A program made the translations under genes and the position numbers. The notes beneath the pieces were generated by a model. The model ran no database searches. It was not told the DNA's origin and saw only the letters and a list, made by a program, of their open reading frames with translations. A DNA stretch of 64,000 bases from Opeltia flavorubescens (Eukaryota; Ascomycota; Lecanoromycetes; Teloschistales; Teloschistaceae), in contig KE546965.1 in NCBI GenBank assembly GCA_000442125.1, positions 2,480,001 to 2,544,000 on the forward strand, read 5' to 3'. Within the stretch, counting starts at the first letter, position 1. Every line of letters starts with the position of its first letter. Below, piece by piece: positions 37,201 through 47,892 of this stretch.

Positions 37201-38538
37201 TTCGGAAATTTCAATCCCAAAGCGATCGATCCAGCGACTCGGCATATATTCATGACAGGGGCTTCGGGTTATTTGGGTGCTGGAATACTTCAAGATCTCC
37301 TGAGCAAGCCTGGCATCAACGTGTACGCTCTAGTGCGCTGCTCATCTGCCAGCGAAGGCTTCGAAAGCGTTTCACAGAAAGCAAAATCTCATGGCTGGTG
37401 GCAGTCCGACTACACTTCAAGACTACACGTTTGGCCTGGTGATCTAACTCAACCCCGGCTAGGCTTGAGTGACGGGCATTTCCACAGTCTACAACACGGA
37501 GTCGCACATCATACGTACATTGATTCAATTATCCACAACGGGGCCCGCGTCCACTACAACACAGACTACGACGGTCTCAAATCGACAAATCTGCACCCGT
37601 GCACGGAACTCCTTTCCATCCTCCACTCATCACCCACTCTTCAAACTTTCATTTACGTATCTGGTGGGCGCCGGCCCACCTTTCTCGATGATGAAGCAGA
37701 ATCAAGGAACGCCCTTCTCGCCAGCCAAACCAACGGGTATTCGCAATCGAAATTCGTCGCCGAATCCTTGGTAAGGAACTGCATGACCCATCCCGCCTTC
37801 GCAAACAAGAATTTACATATCGTTCAACCGGGCTACATCATCGGTTCGCCAGCAAGAGGCGTCGCAAATCTCACAGATTTCATTTGGCGGCTTGTGGCCG
37901 CTTGCCTCGAAATAGGTGCTTACAACGCCGACGAACAGGATCATTGGCTGTTTATAGCGGACGTAGATGCCGTTGCAGGGGCTGTCGTTTCTCCACTCTT
38001 CCAGAAAAGGGTTGAGTCGAAGTCCACCGGCGGCAGCGCAAGTAACAGCATCAACCGCATCCGGACTGGTCTCCCCTTCTCCACCCTCTGGCACACGCTC
38101 CAACATAAATTCGGCTACTCCCTCCGTTCCCTGCCCCAAGCTGAATGGCTTTCGAGCATTGAAGCTATGGTCCTTGCAGCTGGGCCGGAACACCCTCTCT
38201 TCCCGCTCCTAGCAACATTGGAGAAATCTGCGGGCAGCGTTGGCACGGATGAGGTCGTGCCGGAACAGTATTTAGCGAGTAGCGAGAGAGTCGAGGAGGC
38301 GGTTTTAAAGAATGTGCAGTGGCTTATTGAAGGAGGATTCTTGCCTAAGCCTGAAGGGAAAAAGGATGAGAGAGAGATTGCCGAGGGAGGTGTTGGAAGT
38401 GAGGAAGATGGGACTGGAAAAGTCAGCGATGAGAGGTCGAGTTCTGAAAGCTCCTCACTGAGCCTGGAGGCCAGTGAGGCGGGGACGAGCCCGCTGGAAC
38501 AGGACGAGAAGTCTGGGCTCAAGCAGATTGGTGGGTAA
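34216..38538 (+). CDS. NRPS-like enzyme: partial C, A, T and thioester-reductase domains
   Basis: Model: exons 34216-34716 and 35032-38538, 1335 aa; the 5' end is uncertain. Residues ~45-215 match the C-terminal half of a condensation domain (DVVYGAWAKLLRSYVYSD; after the intron FDVILSVGSIDWASNMALQY). Adenylation domain ~245-745: FTSGSTGKPKGVV, NSYGPAETQ, YKTGDLLRYN, GRKDTQIKIRGQRVEVGEVE, CKVDRRAV. Thiolation domain with GINSIQ, Ser ~827 for phosphopantetheine. Reductase (SDR type) from ~905: MTGASGYLGAGIL, catalytic GYSQSKF. Such enzymes load an acid or amino acid and release it as aldehyde or alcohol using NAD(P)H. One ambiguous base lies at 35358. The last ~60 residues are a Ser/Glu-rich tail. 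The N-terminal half of the C domain was not found. Confidence 0.85.
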
Positions 38539-39793
38539 GTGTATTCTGAGGGTGGTAAAAGAGATTGACTTGGAGCCGGTGGGTCCCGCAGGGTAGGGCA
38601 AAGGGGGTCCAAAGAAAGGATGAGGAGGAGCCAAAATATTCTGTGGTGAAAATATTGTTTTCAAGCTAAGAACGTTCACTACATGAGCAGCGTTGTTTGA
38701 AGCAGACTGGTCTCGAATTACAGGAGCGCAGCGTGTGAGACATTCATTGTCAGACAGCTCAGGGGAAAAAGTCATTCTTTAACAAGGTCTATGTTCTCAA
38801 ATGTAACTTGCTACTTTCATACCGGAAATCATGTTATTGAAGCCAAAAACTTGATTTCTGAGAACTATTTGATGTACTGTTTATACGTAGGTACACATAC
38901 GGGTACTTGGTTGGCATTTCCAAGTTTTTGATCTTGGCACATGGTACGGGAAATTGAGGCTGAGACAAGTGAATGGGATAGGGCTGAATGTATATCAGTG
39001 ACGAAATGCTGGTGTAAGAAAGCTTTGTGAGCAAACATGGTGCTTCATCGGAGCTCATGCTTGAGGACGATTATACCCCCAGTGGAAGCTCAGAATTTTC
39101 ATTTCCTCATTGAAGGCATACAGCATGAACATCTACTATCTTTTCTACCTACGCTGTCCTTTTTGGGAAGCTCTCAAGTTTCTTCATTTTGACAGCCTCC
39201 ACCTCAACGTGAGAATAGAACTAGCGCCACTCGATAGTCGATCACCACCACAGAGCACACGATGAGAACATCTCAAAATTTGACATCTTTTCTCCTAAGG
39301 CACGATCAACGATCAAAGCGGGGCTGGTCTGTACGCCCCATCGCTTGTATCTCAAGCACAGCAAGAAGTATCTTCTCAGCCGACTCATGACTCGGCATAC
39401 GCATCGTTACCTCGATGAACTTCGCATAATTGATTCTGGGCATGCATGCGAAGAGAACGGAGCACTAGAACGACCGGCAAGATCATGCAGTTAGTAACGA
39501 GAGCGTGCATATCATTGTAAATCATGCATCAATGCCGGCTGTACGGCAATAGACGCCTTACTACATACCAGACAGACCAGGATACCCTCGGTCGTCTTGA
39601 TCAACCTCCGCTCTTTCACCTCCCCGACATCGGACTGGGACTATCACGGCAGGCAAGGCGACATCATGCGTAGCCTAACTTTGTTGCAGGTAGGCGATGA
39701 CATACGGATGGCTAGGAAATACCGCCAGCAAACATGGTTCGGACTTGTCGCCAGGTTCTTTGACAGTGGACGAGCTTCACCAATTCTACACAC
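38539..39793. other. intergenic region
   Basis: 1.25 kb with only short unsupported frames; promoter of the next plus-strand gene at its right end. Confidence 0.4.
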
Positions 39794-41077
39794 ATGGCTC
39801 AGCCTTCGTTCACCATGATATCCAACATCAATGAATTCTTACCATCATCTCTGGTTGTGATTTTCTTCTCCGCTGTCTTCATCTGGGCCGCCGTGGGACT
39901 CATAAGGTCAATACTTGATGCTATCACAAAATCACAAGCGAGAAGCAAGCGGAGCGAAACTAGTACTGTTCCGAAACGACCTTCTCGAGAACCTGGAACT
40001 TGGGTTCCATCGGACTTCAAACGACCCATTCCGCCTCCATATCCTGACTGGTCCGTTCAAAACACCAAAGCGCTGCCGTATCGGCCTCACAATCATGGAC
40101 CGAAGTACGCAATTACAATGGGCCTTCGGCGTATGCCTTGGGATGAGTGGATCGAGCTCGATAATCAGTACCTCTACTTTCATGGCGAAAAAGCGCGCAG
40201 AATTTCAGAACTAGACCGTGTGGTCGCCAGGACCGAACCTCAGGCGCTGGAAGCGGCATACGAGCTGCTGGAAGAATTTAGTGACTACCTATCACAGCGA
40301 TATCCAAGCCTTTTCAAGAGGACACCAGTGGGAATCAACAATTTGCTTACGGGGGAGCAGTTCAACATCGTGGAGCGGCCGCTCAAACAGGACCCTATGC
40401 AAATGGCCTCTAGACTAGTTCAAGATGACTTTGCACTCTTATTGGAAAAATCTGATGGTCAATACTACCTATCTGCCGGCGCTATTGTCATGCCTGGATT
40501 GTGGAACCTTGATGAGAGGATGGGCATGCCATTGAGTCAGATTCACATCGATCATGGCAAAGTGCCAGGTTTCAAAGAGAAGCTTGAGAAGGGAGTCATG
40601 AGTCTTTTTCGGAGAATCCAACCGGACTCCCCAGTCCAGAGGAATACATGGTATGTTCAAGGTCTGGACGCGGTGGACGAAAGGGAATTTGCGAAAGGTG
40701 CTGGGGAGAAGAACATGCCGGTTGAGAACTTCCATTACCGGACTGAGAGACAGACTATCCGAAGGTACGTTCCATGGATACTGGTTACCACTCTGGGTAG
40801 CATTGATGCTAAGTATTGTAGATTACCACGTTCAGGTGCAGTCTTCTTTATGTTCCGAACCTACATCGTCCCCATCACAGAGCTCGCTGAAGAGCCATAC
40901 GTTCCGGGCCGTCTGGCATCTGCGATTCGAAGCTGGGATGACAATATGGCGTATTACAAGGGAAGACATACATTCGACGATGTCCTTCTGAGCTATCTTG
41001 ATCGCAAACACGATGAGCAGGTTGCCAGTGGTCTTGATCCGACAAAAGAGGAAGAAGTGAGGTCGTATCCTTATTAG
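39794..41077 (+). CDS. heme-dependent oxidative N-demethylase-like protein (DUF3445/HODM family)
   Basis: Exons 39794-40764 and 40822-41077 give 408 aa; without splicing the 57-nt intron the frame stays open (427 aa). A single membrane anchor is likely at ~residues 18-40 (LVVIFFSAVFIWAAVGLI), then a cytosolic or lumenal domain. Family-like features: KYAITMGLRRMPWDEWIELD, the IVERPLKQDPMQMASRLVQ segment, QYYLSAGAIVMPGLWNLDER, IHIDHGKVPGFKEKL, NTWYVQGLD, YRTERQTIRRLPRSGAVFF and FRTYIVPITEL. The family includes bacterial heme-dependent oxidative demethylases; in fungi the substrate is mostly unknown. It lies in the candidate metabolic cluster. A second possible start is Met at 39818. Confidence 0.88.
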   Translation: MAQPSFTMISNINEFLPSSLVVIFFSAVFIWAAVGLIRSILDAITKSQARSKRSETSTVPKRPSREPGTWVPSDFKRPIPPPYPDWSVQNTKALPYRPHNHGPKYAITMGLRRMPWDEWIELDNQYLYFHGEKARRISELDRVVARTEPQALEAAYELLEEFSDYLSQRYPSLFKRTPVGINNLLTGEQFNIVERPLKQDPMQMASRLVQDDFALLLEKSDGQYYLSAGAIVMPGLWNLDERMGMPLSQIHIDHGKVPGFKEKLEKGVMSLFRRIQPDSPVQRNTWYVQGLDAVDEREFAKGAGEKNMPVENFHYRTERQTIRRYVPWILVTTLGSIDAKYCRLPRSGAVFFMFRTYIVPITELAEEPYVPGRLASAIRSWDDNMAYYKGRHTFDDVLLSYLDRKHDEQVASGLDPTKEEEVRSYPY

Positions 41078-42532
41078 ACTCCTGGCAGTCGCTTTTACCG
41101 TCAGATGAAGTAAATCTACCTCTTTGCAAACCTCTCTATGTCCTTAAAGTCAGAAGCAAATAGTTGACCCTCGAGATCCGTGTATCGAGGTTCGTATGCG
41201 TCTGTCTTCCTCACGACTGCATATTTCGCTGAGGAGAAGGACACCCCCACGCAATTCAATGCGCTGCTGTTTGTCGTTCACCTCAAAGCCTGTACTACTT
41301 TGCTACAATCTGAGCGTCGATCTACGGCCACCCTCGCTTCTGCTCCGCTTCAATCGTCTAGCTCTATAGAGCAATGCTTGCGGTTCGGTCCTTCTCTCGC
41401 ATCTTCATCAGTCCATCACCTTAGTCACGTCGACGAAGAACCCCCACAGTGAATGCATGAGGATGCTGGGTCCAGCTTGCATCATCGTCTTTCCGCGGAG
41501 ATATTCACGACCGAGCCTAGATTTCTCCATAATCTAAAGCACCGTTACATTCACGATGTACCCGCATGCTCGCGATATGATGGAGGCCGAAACTTAATTT
41601 ATGTCTTGGCGGTTGAGCTCGAAGATGATCGATGTCTAGTCTGCATTTTCAGGAGGCGCCAAGTGCGGAGTCGCTGGCACAATGGTGCAGGTAAGGTCTT
41701 GGTTGCCGAGGAGCATCACGGCGGAGGTCCATAGCCAAATTGCGTCAGAACATGATCACGCAAAGCCAGAAGAAAGGTGTTCAAGTTTAGCGGCTAGTGA
41801 ATGCATGCATGACGCCAAGGATGAAGAATGTGGAGAGAAAGTGACAGCCTGCATGTACAGAAGTACTGCGCCTACACAGAGCGTGGGGTTATGGTGGGGA
41901 TGAACGAGAATGCAAGACAGTCTTTGATGACAGGGATCACCATTTTAGAATCCCACGCAAGCCAAAATCCCGTCTTTCAAATCGACTACTGCATGCCTGT
42001 TCTCATCGCGATCGTGTTCGATCAGATCGGGATATAACGTGGCGGGGATGGCTCCCGCTCGGTCCGCTACTGGGCGGAGCATCGTCCCGCTTCCGAAGCG
42101 CCAATAGCTCCCGCAGCTAAGATGACTAGAACCTTCGTGTAACGACGACATTCCATCAATTCTATCGGTTGGATACGAGCAATCATTTTCGGAAGTACTC
42201 GCTTTAAGCTCATGGTACCCTTGAGGACTGATCTCCTGGTACGGAATGATGCTCTCTAACCCACAGGAAGCTTTGTAAGGGCATGACAGCAAAAGTCTAC
42301 TCTAAACTTCGTCGGCTAAAACATTATCAATATTGTCTTCATCCCGACTCTTCTCCTCACTTCCTGCAAGCCATGTGCGCCATCGACGACGAGATCGTCA
42401 TGATGGTCTCGATTGCAATCGATAAATATGCATCTTGCCTCCTCTTCCAAATCATTGCTCTGATTGGTCTTCCACTCGGTCAAATTCACCAAGGCACGAA
42501 CAACATCATTGCAATTACCTACCCTCGACATC
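41078..42532. other. intergenic region
   Basis: 1.45 kb with several mid-size open frames on both strands (for example minus 41945-42292, 115 aa) but none with a family match or good splice context. Promoter of the NmrA-like gene at the right end. Confidence 0.4.
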
Positions 42533-43875
42533 ATGGCCTCCTCACGCCAGACTATCGCGCTCGCAGCCGTGGGTAGTATGGGAAAGTTCGTCTGCGAAGA
42601 TTTACTCGCAGACGAACGATTCGATGTAGTGGTCATCTCCAGAGGAGTATGTTCCCCCGTCTCCACCCCTCTGCCTGGGCCATTCTTCCACTTCATCACT
42701 GAGAAGTCCAGCACCCTCGTTAACATGAAGCCAGCGGGATCGATGGTTTACTTCCCGCGATGTCCCCATCCACGTCAGTGACTATACCCACGACTCCGTC
42801 CTCTCAATTCTCAACGAGACAAACGCCACCGCCCTCCTCTCCTTCCTCAACCTGAACGATGAGCGCTACATCACCATCCACCGTGCCTTCCTATCCGCCT
42901 GCCTCGCTTCCAATTCCTGCAAGCGCTTGATGCCCTCCGAGTACTGCGGCAACATCGAGGCTTTCCCCGACCGCCCCCGTTTCTACGGCACCACGCGCGA
43001 ACCTTTCCGCCAGATCTTGAAAGCAGAGGCCAAAGACGTACAATGGACGTTGATCGAGAACGGCTGGTTCATGGATTATTTCCTGCCCAAGGAGAAGAGT
43101 TACATGAGACCTGTTCCGGATGAGTTTCCTATTAATCTGGATGAGTGGACGGCGAGGATTAGGGGGACGGGTGATGAGCCGCAGTCCTGGACGCTGGCGA
43201 GGGAGGTGGGCAAGGCGATTGTGGAACTCTGTGCTACGGAATTGGAATGGGTATGTCTCCTCTTCTTTTTTTCTCCCATTACTAGTGACTGGTGATTTTT
43301 TCAAGCAGAAGATGATTTTCCTGACGAGCTGTACGAATAGGAACCCATCACCTACGTCTGTGGCCAATGGGGCACCTACAATGAAGCCATCAAAATCATG
43401 GAGAAATTCTACAGTAAGTCTTCTACACCCTTTCCTCTTCCCATTTCCCCCTCCACCACGGCCAAAAAAAAAGAGGAAAGAAAAGAAAAGCTAAAAACCA
43501 CGGCCCCTCCCCTTCCTCTGCTCCCCCTCCACCCTACCAAAAGCCCCGCAAACCCCACTCCCCCGAACCCCACCCCCTTCATACCCCACCCAAACCCCCA
43601 ACTAACCCCTACCAAAACAAACAGACCGCCCCCTCCCCCTCACCCACACCCCCTCCTCCGAAATCCGCGCCTACGTCCACGAAAACCTCCACAACGACCA
43701 ACTCTACGCCGTGCAAGCTGTCATGTGCGATGAATGGCATATCGACGGCGCTACGGCCGTGCCTAGGGAAAAAACGATGCGCTTGAGGGAGAAGTTCTTC
43801 GATGGGAAGGTCAAATTTTCGGGGTTGGAGGAGGTGTTGGGGATGGCGAGGAGTGGGGGGGAGGGGGTGCTGTAG
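42533..43875 (+). CDS. NmrA-like / isoflavone-reductase-type NAD(P)-binding protein
   Basis: Exons 42533-42646, 42735-43250, 43341-43413 and 43625-43875 join to 317 aa. Atypical short-chain dehydrogenase of the NmrA/PCBER type, cytosolic; members act as NAD(P)H-dependent reductases or as redox sensors. The N-terminal Rossmann strand reads QTIALAAVGSMGKFVCEDLL, with a degenerate glycine motif. Further features are TALLSFLNLND, KRLMPSEYCGN (the PSE(F/Y)G motif of the family), WTLIENGWFMDYF and WTLAREVGKAIVEL. The canonical GxxGxxG is reduced (AAVGSMG), so cofactor binding may be weakened. The last intron is C-rich. It is at the right end of the candidate cluster. Confidence 0.85.
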
Positions 43876-44674
43876 ATTGATTGAGGGGAGGGGCGGAAGT
43901 GGGGAAGGGCGGGAGGGGGTGGAGATGGGGAGGGGGTGGAGATGGGGAGGGGAAGTGGGAGGGGGGAAAGAGGTATTGGGGGTGGGATCTATGATTCTTA
44001 TTCGTAGGGATTTTCTTCATGGAAGATTTCATTGCTTGGTGACATGATGAACGTTAGATCCAAGTTTTTATGTCACTACACTTGCTCTTGTCATTGATAT
44101 ATATTCCTCGACTCCAGGCATGGCATGGCATTTTCAGTACGCAAAATCGTGTTTTTTAAAATAGGATGTAAAGATACTTGAGCCTCTGAAGATATCACGT
44201 GGAATATTATCCACTCATTCCTGTTAGCGTCTTGTACTTTTTGTTGGGACAGTGGGAGAAGTCTAGGAAAGGTTTAGATCCGGCTATAAATTCCACCTGG
44301 GCTTGCGGACACTGAGCTTTTTCTGGCGTTTTCATGGGGTTTTTTGGCTGGCGGAGTATGGAGAGAGAGTGGCAGGAATGCTTTATTTATCTATTTTTCT
44401 TTGTAATTCAATTGTAAATTCACAAGGGGTTGCTGTGTTGAGGGACTATAAGCGAGGGTTTGACTGAGTCTTTTCTTATTTTATATATTCAACGAGAAAA
44501 ATCGTTCGTCTTTTGTGGATGTAATGCAGAGGGGGTGATTTTGATTATGATCTGGACATGTGTGTAGCATTTTTCCTTGAATTATATATAATCTGGAGAG
44601 ATATATATATATTTCTCTCCTTTGGAAGATCATGGAATAGAGAAAACACCTCTCCTCTCTACTCCTCTACTCCT
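43876..44674. other. convergent AT-rich spacer
   Basis: Between the NmrA-like gene and the kinase gene 3' ends. It contains a near-perfect palindrome at 44595-44620 (listed separately) and TATATA runs; no gene. Confidence 0.45.
44595..44620. repeat. palindrome with TA-repeat core
   Basis: GGAGAGA and TCTCTCC arms flank an alternating TA core. It lies between two convergent genes, about 55 bp past the kinase stop codon. It could form a hairpin in RNA or a cruciform; a 3'-end role is only a guess. Confidence 0.4.
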
Positions 44675-46620
44675 CTACCCCCAGACCCACGGCACCAACT
44701 CCTCCCACCTCACTCCCCTCCTATCCACACACCCCTCCACCCCCTCCAACATCTCCAGCGCCCCCCACCTCCCCTCCTTCTCCATCTCCAACGCCCCCAA
44801 AAGGCACCCCTCCAACCCCCTCCCATACCCCTCCCCTACAACCCTAAACATCCCCCTCCTCTCCTCAAAAGCAAGTCCATCGCACCATATACGAAAAGAA
44901 TGTAAATCCTCCACCCATTCCGGGAGATATTCCTCAAAGGGGAGATAAGAGGTACACATCTGATATATGACGGCGCCGAGGGACCAGATATCCCCCTTTG
45001 TGCTATGGTGCGGGCATTCGGGGGGTTGGTAGGCGAATGTTCCGATCGCGTAGTCTGATACGGGGGACTCGGAGAAAGATGTGGCTTGTAACCCGAGGCC
45101 GAAATCCGCGAGTACGAGACGAGGGTAGGGTTCTGGGCCTGGGTGGTCTTCGGGGAAGGAATGGGATGGCGCGCGCTGGAGGAGGATGTTGGCGGGTTTT
45201 ATATCTCGGTGTATGACGGATAGCCATTTTTCGGGCAGTTTTTGACGACCGGTGGCGGGGGTAGCGGTACGGTCGTAGCCGTGGTGGATGTATGCTAGGG
45301 CTTCGGATAATTGGAGTAGGGTGTGCCAGATGAAGGCTTCGGGGATGGGGTGGGAGATGAGACCGTAGTGGTATTTTTCCATGAAGGAGGCTAGGTCCCC
45401 GCCGTTGTAGTAGTCGAGGTAAAGTTGGGTTTGGGAAGGGGAGACGAGCGCGGAGCGAATTTTCACGATCCGGTTGTGTGGCGGCAAGGCGTCGCGGAGG
45501 AGGGCGAGTTCGGATTGGGAGTATGTGTGATGCTGGTGGTGTGGGATTACTTTGCAGACGACGAGGGAGCCGCGGCTGGGGGTTTTTAACAAGTGCGCTG
45601 TTCCTTGACCGCCGGTACCGAGGCGTTTTATGGGTATGTAGGATGATTGTTCGTGGAGGGGGGTGGAGTTTAGGTAGGGTCCGTCGTAGTATCGTTTCTC
45701 GGTGCAAGAGGTGGAGGACATCATGGAGTACCCTTGTCGAGGGTTGCGGCGGGCACGCTTGGTTGGCTTTGAGGAGCCCTCTTGATGCTTACCCTTGGCA
45801 GCTTGACGCTTACGTTTGGCTGCGATGTGGTCGTATAGCTGGTCGTCGGCGATTTCTCCACTCTCTGAGACCTCGAGGTCTTGTTGCGGAGGACGTGGCG
45901 AGCGACCAAGTAGGTCTCGGTCTAGAGATGCTAGAAAATCCTCAACTTCTGCCTCGAGTCGCTGCCTCTCGGCTTCGACACTCGCATCATTCTGGAATGG
46001 TGTAAGTAAATCTGATGCGGATGGCGATGTCTTCGCTGCAGGAAAATTGTTAGACGAACCGAAGCCAGACCATGGAGGTACCGGAAATTGGAGCGAGAGT
46101 CTGCTACTAACTTTGTCAGATAACTGGACAGCTTGAGCACTGATCCCTGGAGCAAACGGAACCGTTTTCTGCTCCCATTCAGTAGGACCACCAAATTCGG
46201 TAAGGAAAAGCGTTGAAGACACCGGTTCAACAGCTCCAGAGATTGTATCAATCTCATCGAAGTTATTATCCGGGACAGATGCGCCGCGAACCTGTGACTT
46301 GTCAGAGATGAGCTTGTCCTGTCCATTCGAAGGAAGCATTGTACGATGTTTCATTCCTACAACAACCTCACCCGTCCACGCCATAAGCGAATCTTGACAC
46401 ATTGCCATTTCCAAAGCGGTACAGGTTGTGGAAAAATGGACTAACGCTTCAAGTGGCTCTGGTCTTTTTTGAATCAAATGGAGTGGGTGGTGTTGCCGTT
46501 AATGGAAGTTGGTGATGAGTACTCGAAAGGGAAATTACCTCGAGGCTGCCCGAATTTGTAGTCGGGAAGATCTGCTTCCTCATTTATGAGCGTTCTTGTA
46601 CAACAAAGCCACAACGGCAT
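44675..46620 (-). CDS. serine/threonine protein kinase with long N-terminal extension
   Basis: Complement of exons 44675-46458 and 46539-46620, 621 aa. Kinase domain ~300-600: glycine loop LGTGGQGTAH (~307), Lys in VVCKVI (~330), catalytic loop HRDIKPANILL (~444), DFGLGL (~479), then GTFAYQPPE and GDIWSLGAVIYQM. The HRD and DFG arrangement indicates an active Ser/Thr kinase. NIMA-like kinases resemble it, but assignment is not firm. The N-terminal ~290 residues are low-complexity with an acidic coil (EAERQRLEAEVEDFL) and a bipartite basic cluster (KRKRQAAKGK, KPTKRARR), suggesting nuclear entry. The first exon (MPLWLCCTRTL to KFGQPR) is a splice prediction; without it the first ATG lies inside exon 2. 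Confidence 0.83.
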
Positions 46621-47231
46621 TGTCTGCATAATGGGTATTGTCGTAAAAGGTAATCGCCAATGGAACAAAGAACAGATAAATCCGACACAACGCGCTGAGC
46701 ACTTTCCACAGCAGGCATTGTCCTTGTGTGACAGAATGGTAATACACGAAGACAATTTATACTAGGCATGGCATTATACTACTGAGTGATTGTAGTTAAT
46801 GAAAGAAGCATCATGCTAGCGAGTAGAAATAATAATATCAAGCTAGCTGCCACCAAACATAATACTGGAAAAGAACTAATCGGGTCTTTAGTGTGACGAA
46901 TTTGATGTCGATAGAAAATCGAACTAATGAGAAAATCGAGCAGACGGGACTTGAACACAATACCATAGAAACATCCCAATCAGGAAACAAAGACTTCGTT
47001 CGCTTGCTTTGTCCGTTTTCATTCAGTCTATAGTATGATGACAAAGTCGAGAGACAAAGACACAGTATAGTCACGTCACTTGATTGAGCAATTTAGAGCA
47101 CAAAATGGTGCTTGTAATAAAAGCAACTCAATTGCCCTTGCCTCACCTCAGCCAGACGTATCTTGACAATTCTCATTTCTCCATTGACCTTTTCTTCGAC
47201 TACAAACACTTCCACTCGGTGAAAAGGAAGG
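46621..47231. other. divergent promoter region
   Basis: Between the kinase start and a small plus-strand gene. Short frames only, nothing else recognised. Confidence 0.4.
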
Positions 47232-47648
47232 ATGTATACATACCTTCCCTCCATCGAAAGCCGGCTTGACGCCGCAAGCATACAAGGAAGTAGCTTAGGG
47301 TACGAAGTCTCATGGAGAGACGATTCGTCTGCCCTCCCCCTGCTCGCAGAACGCTCACCCCTCCTTAAGCAACAACGCAAGCCCGACCCAATCGCTGGTA
47401 GAAGACCAACGATACAATGGGCCCCGCTACCAGTGCGCGAAAGGCGCCCAGAAAAGAAAGCTTGCAAATTTTCGCCCGCAGAAACGATGTTGATGATCAA
47501 GAAATGGTTCAGAAAGCAGGTGAAGAATAACAAACTTCCATACGTGAACATGCCCTGGGGAAACAAGGGAGTCTGTCATTTTTGTAAGGATTGCGGAGAG
47601 AGTCATCGGAGAGCAGGGAGGAAGGGAATACCATTGGCCAGCTGGTAA
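47232..47648 (+). CDS. small basic protein with CHFCKDC motif
   Basis: A 138-aa open frame, family not recognised. The C-terminal third is strongly basic with KKWFRKQVKNNKLPYVNMPW and then a cluster CHFCKDCGESH that could bind a metal as a compact zinc knuckle. The N-terminal half is Ser/Arg/Pro-rich. The start could lie further upstream with an extra exon (a GAAAAGGAAG junction precedes the Met). Residue choice and the conserved-looking motif suggest a real gene; expression is not shown. Confidence 0.45.
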   Translation: MYTYLPSIESRLDAASIQGSSLGYEVSWRDDSSALPLLAERSPLLKQQRKPDPIAGRRPTIQWAPLPVRERRPEKKACKFSPAETMLMIKKWFRKQVKNNKLPYVNMPWGNKGVCHFCKDCGESHRRAGRKGIPLASW

Positions 47649-47892
47649 TCCGTATATACCTTGTTAGATGAGTCTCAAGTCTGATAATCATGATCAATAG
47701 AAGAACCAAATGAATGTCAGGATCAACCTCTTTCCACCACCTGCAACTACTGAAAATGTCGGTCGAAGAGCCGAGATCTATAAAAGTAACGCTAGTTCAG
47801 CCCTACGACCATGAACGTCTTGAAATGTACTTACTATGCAATCAAGCCATGCACCATCTCCCCAATTCCGATTGACGACGAAACCCCTTACA

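Noticed and set aside
41945-42292. 115-aa minus-strand open frame
   Set aside because: Composition is protein-like, but there is no family motif, no signal peptide and no convincing downstream exon.
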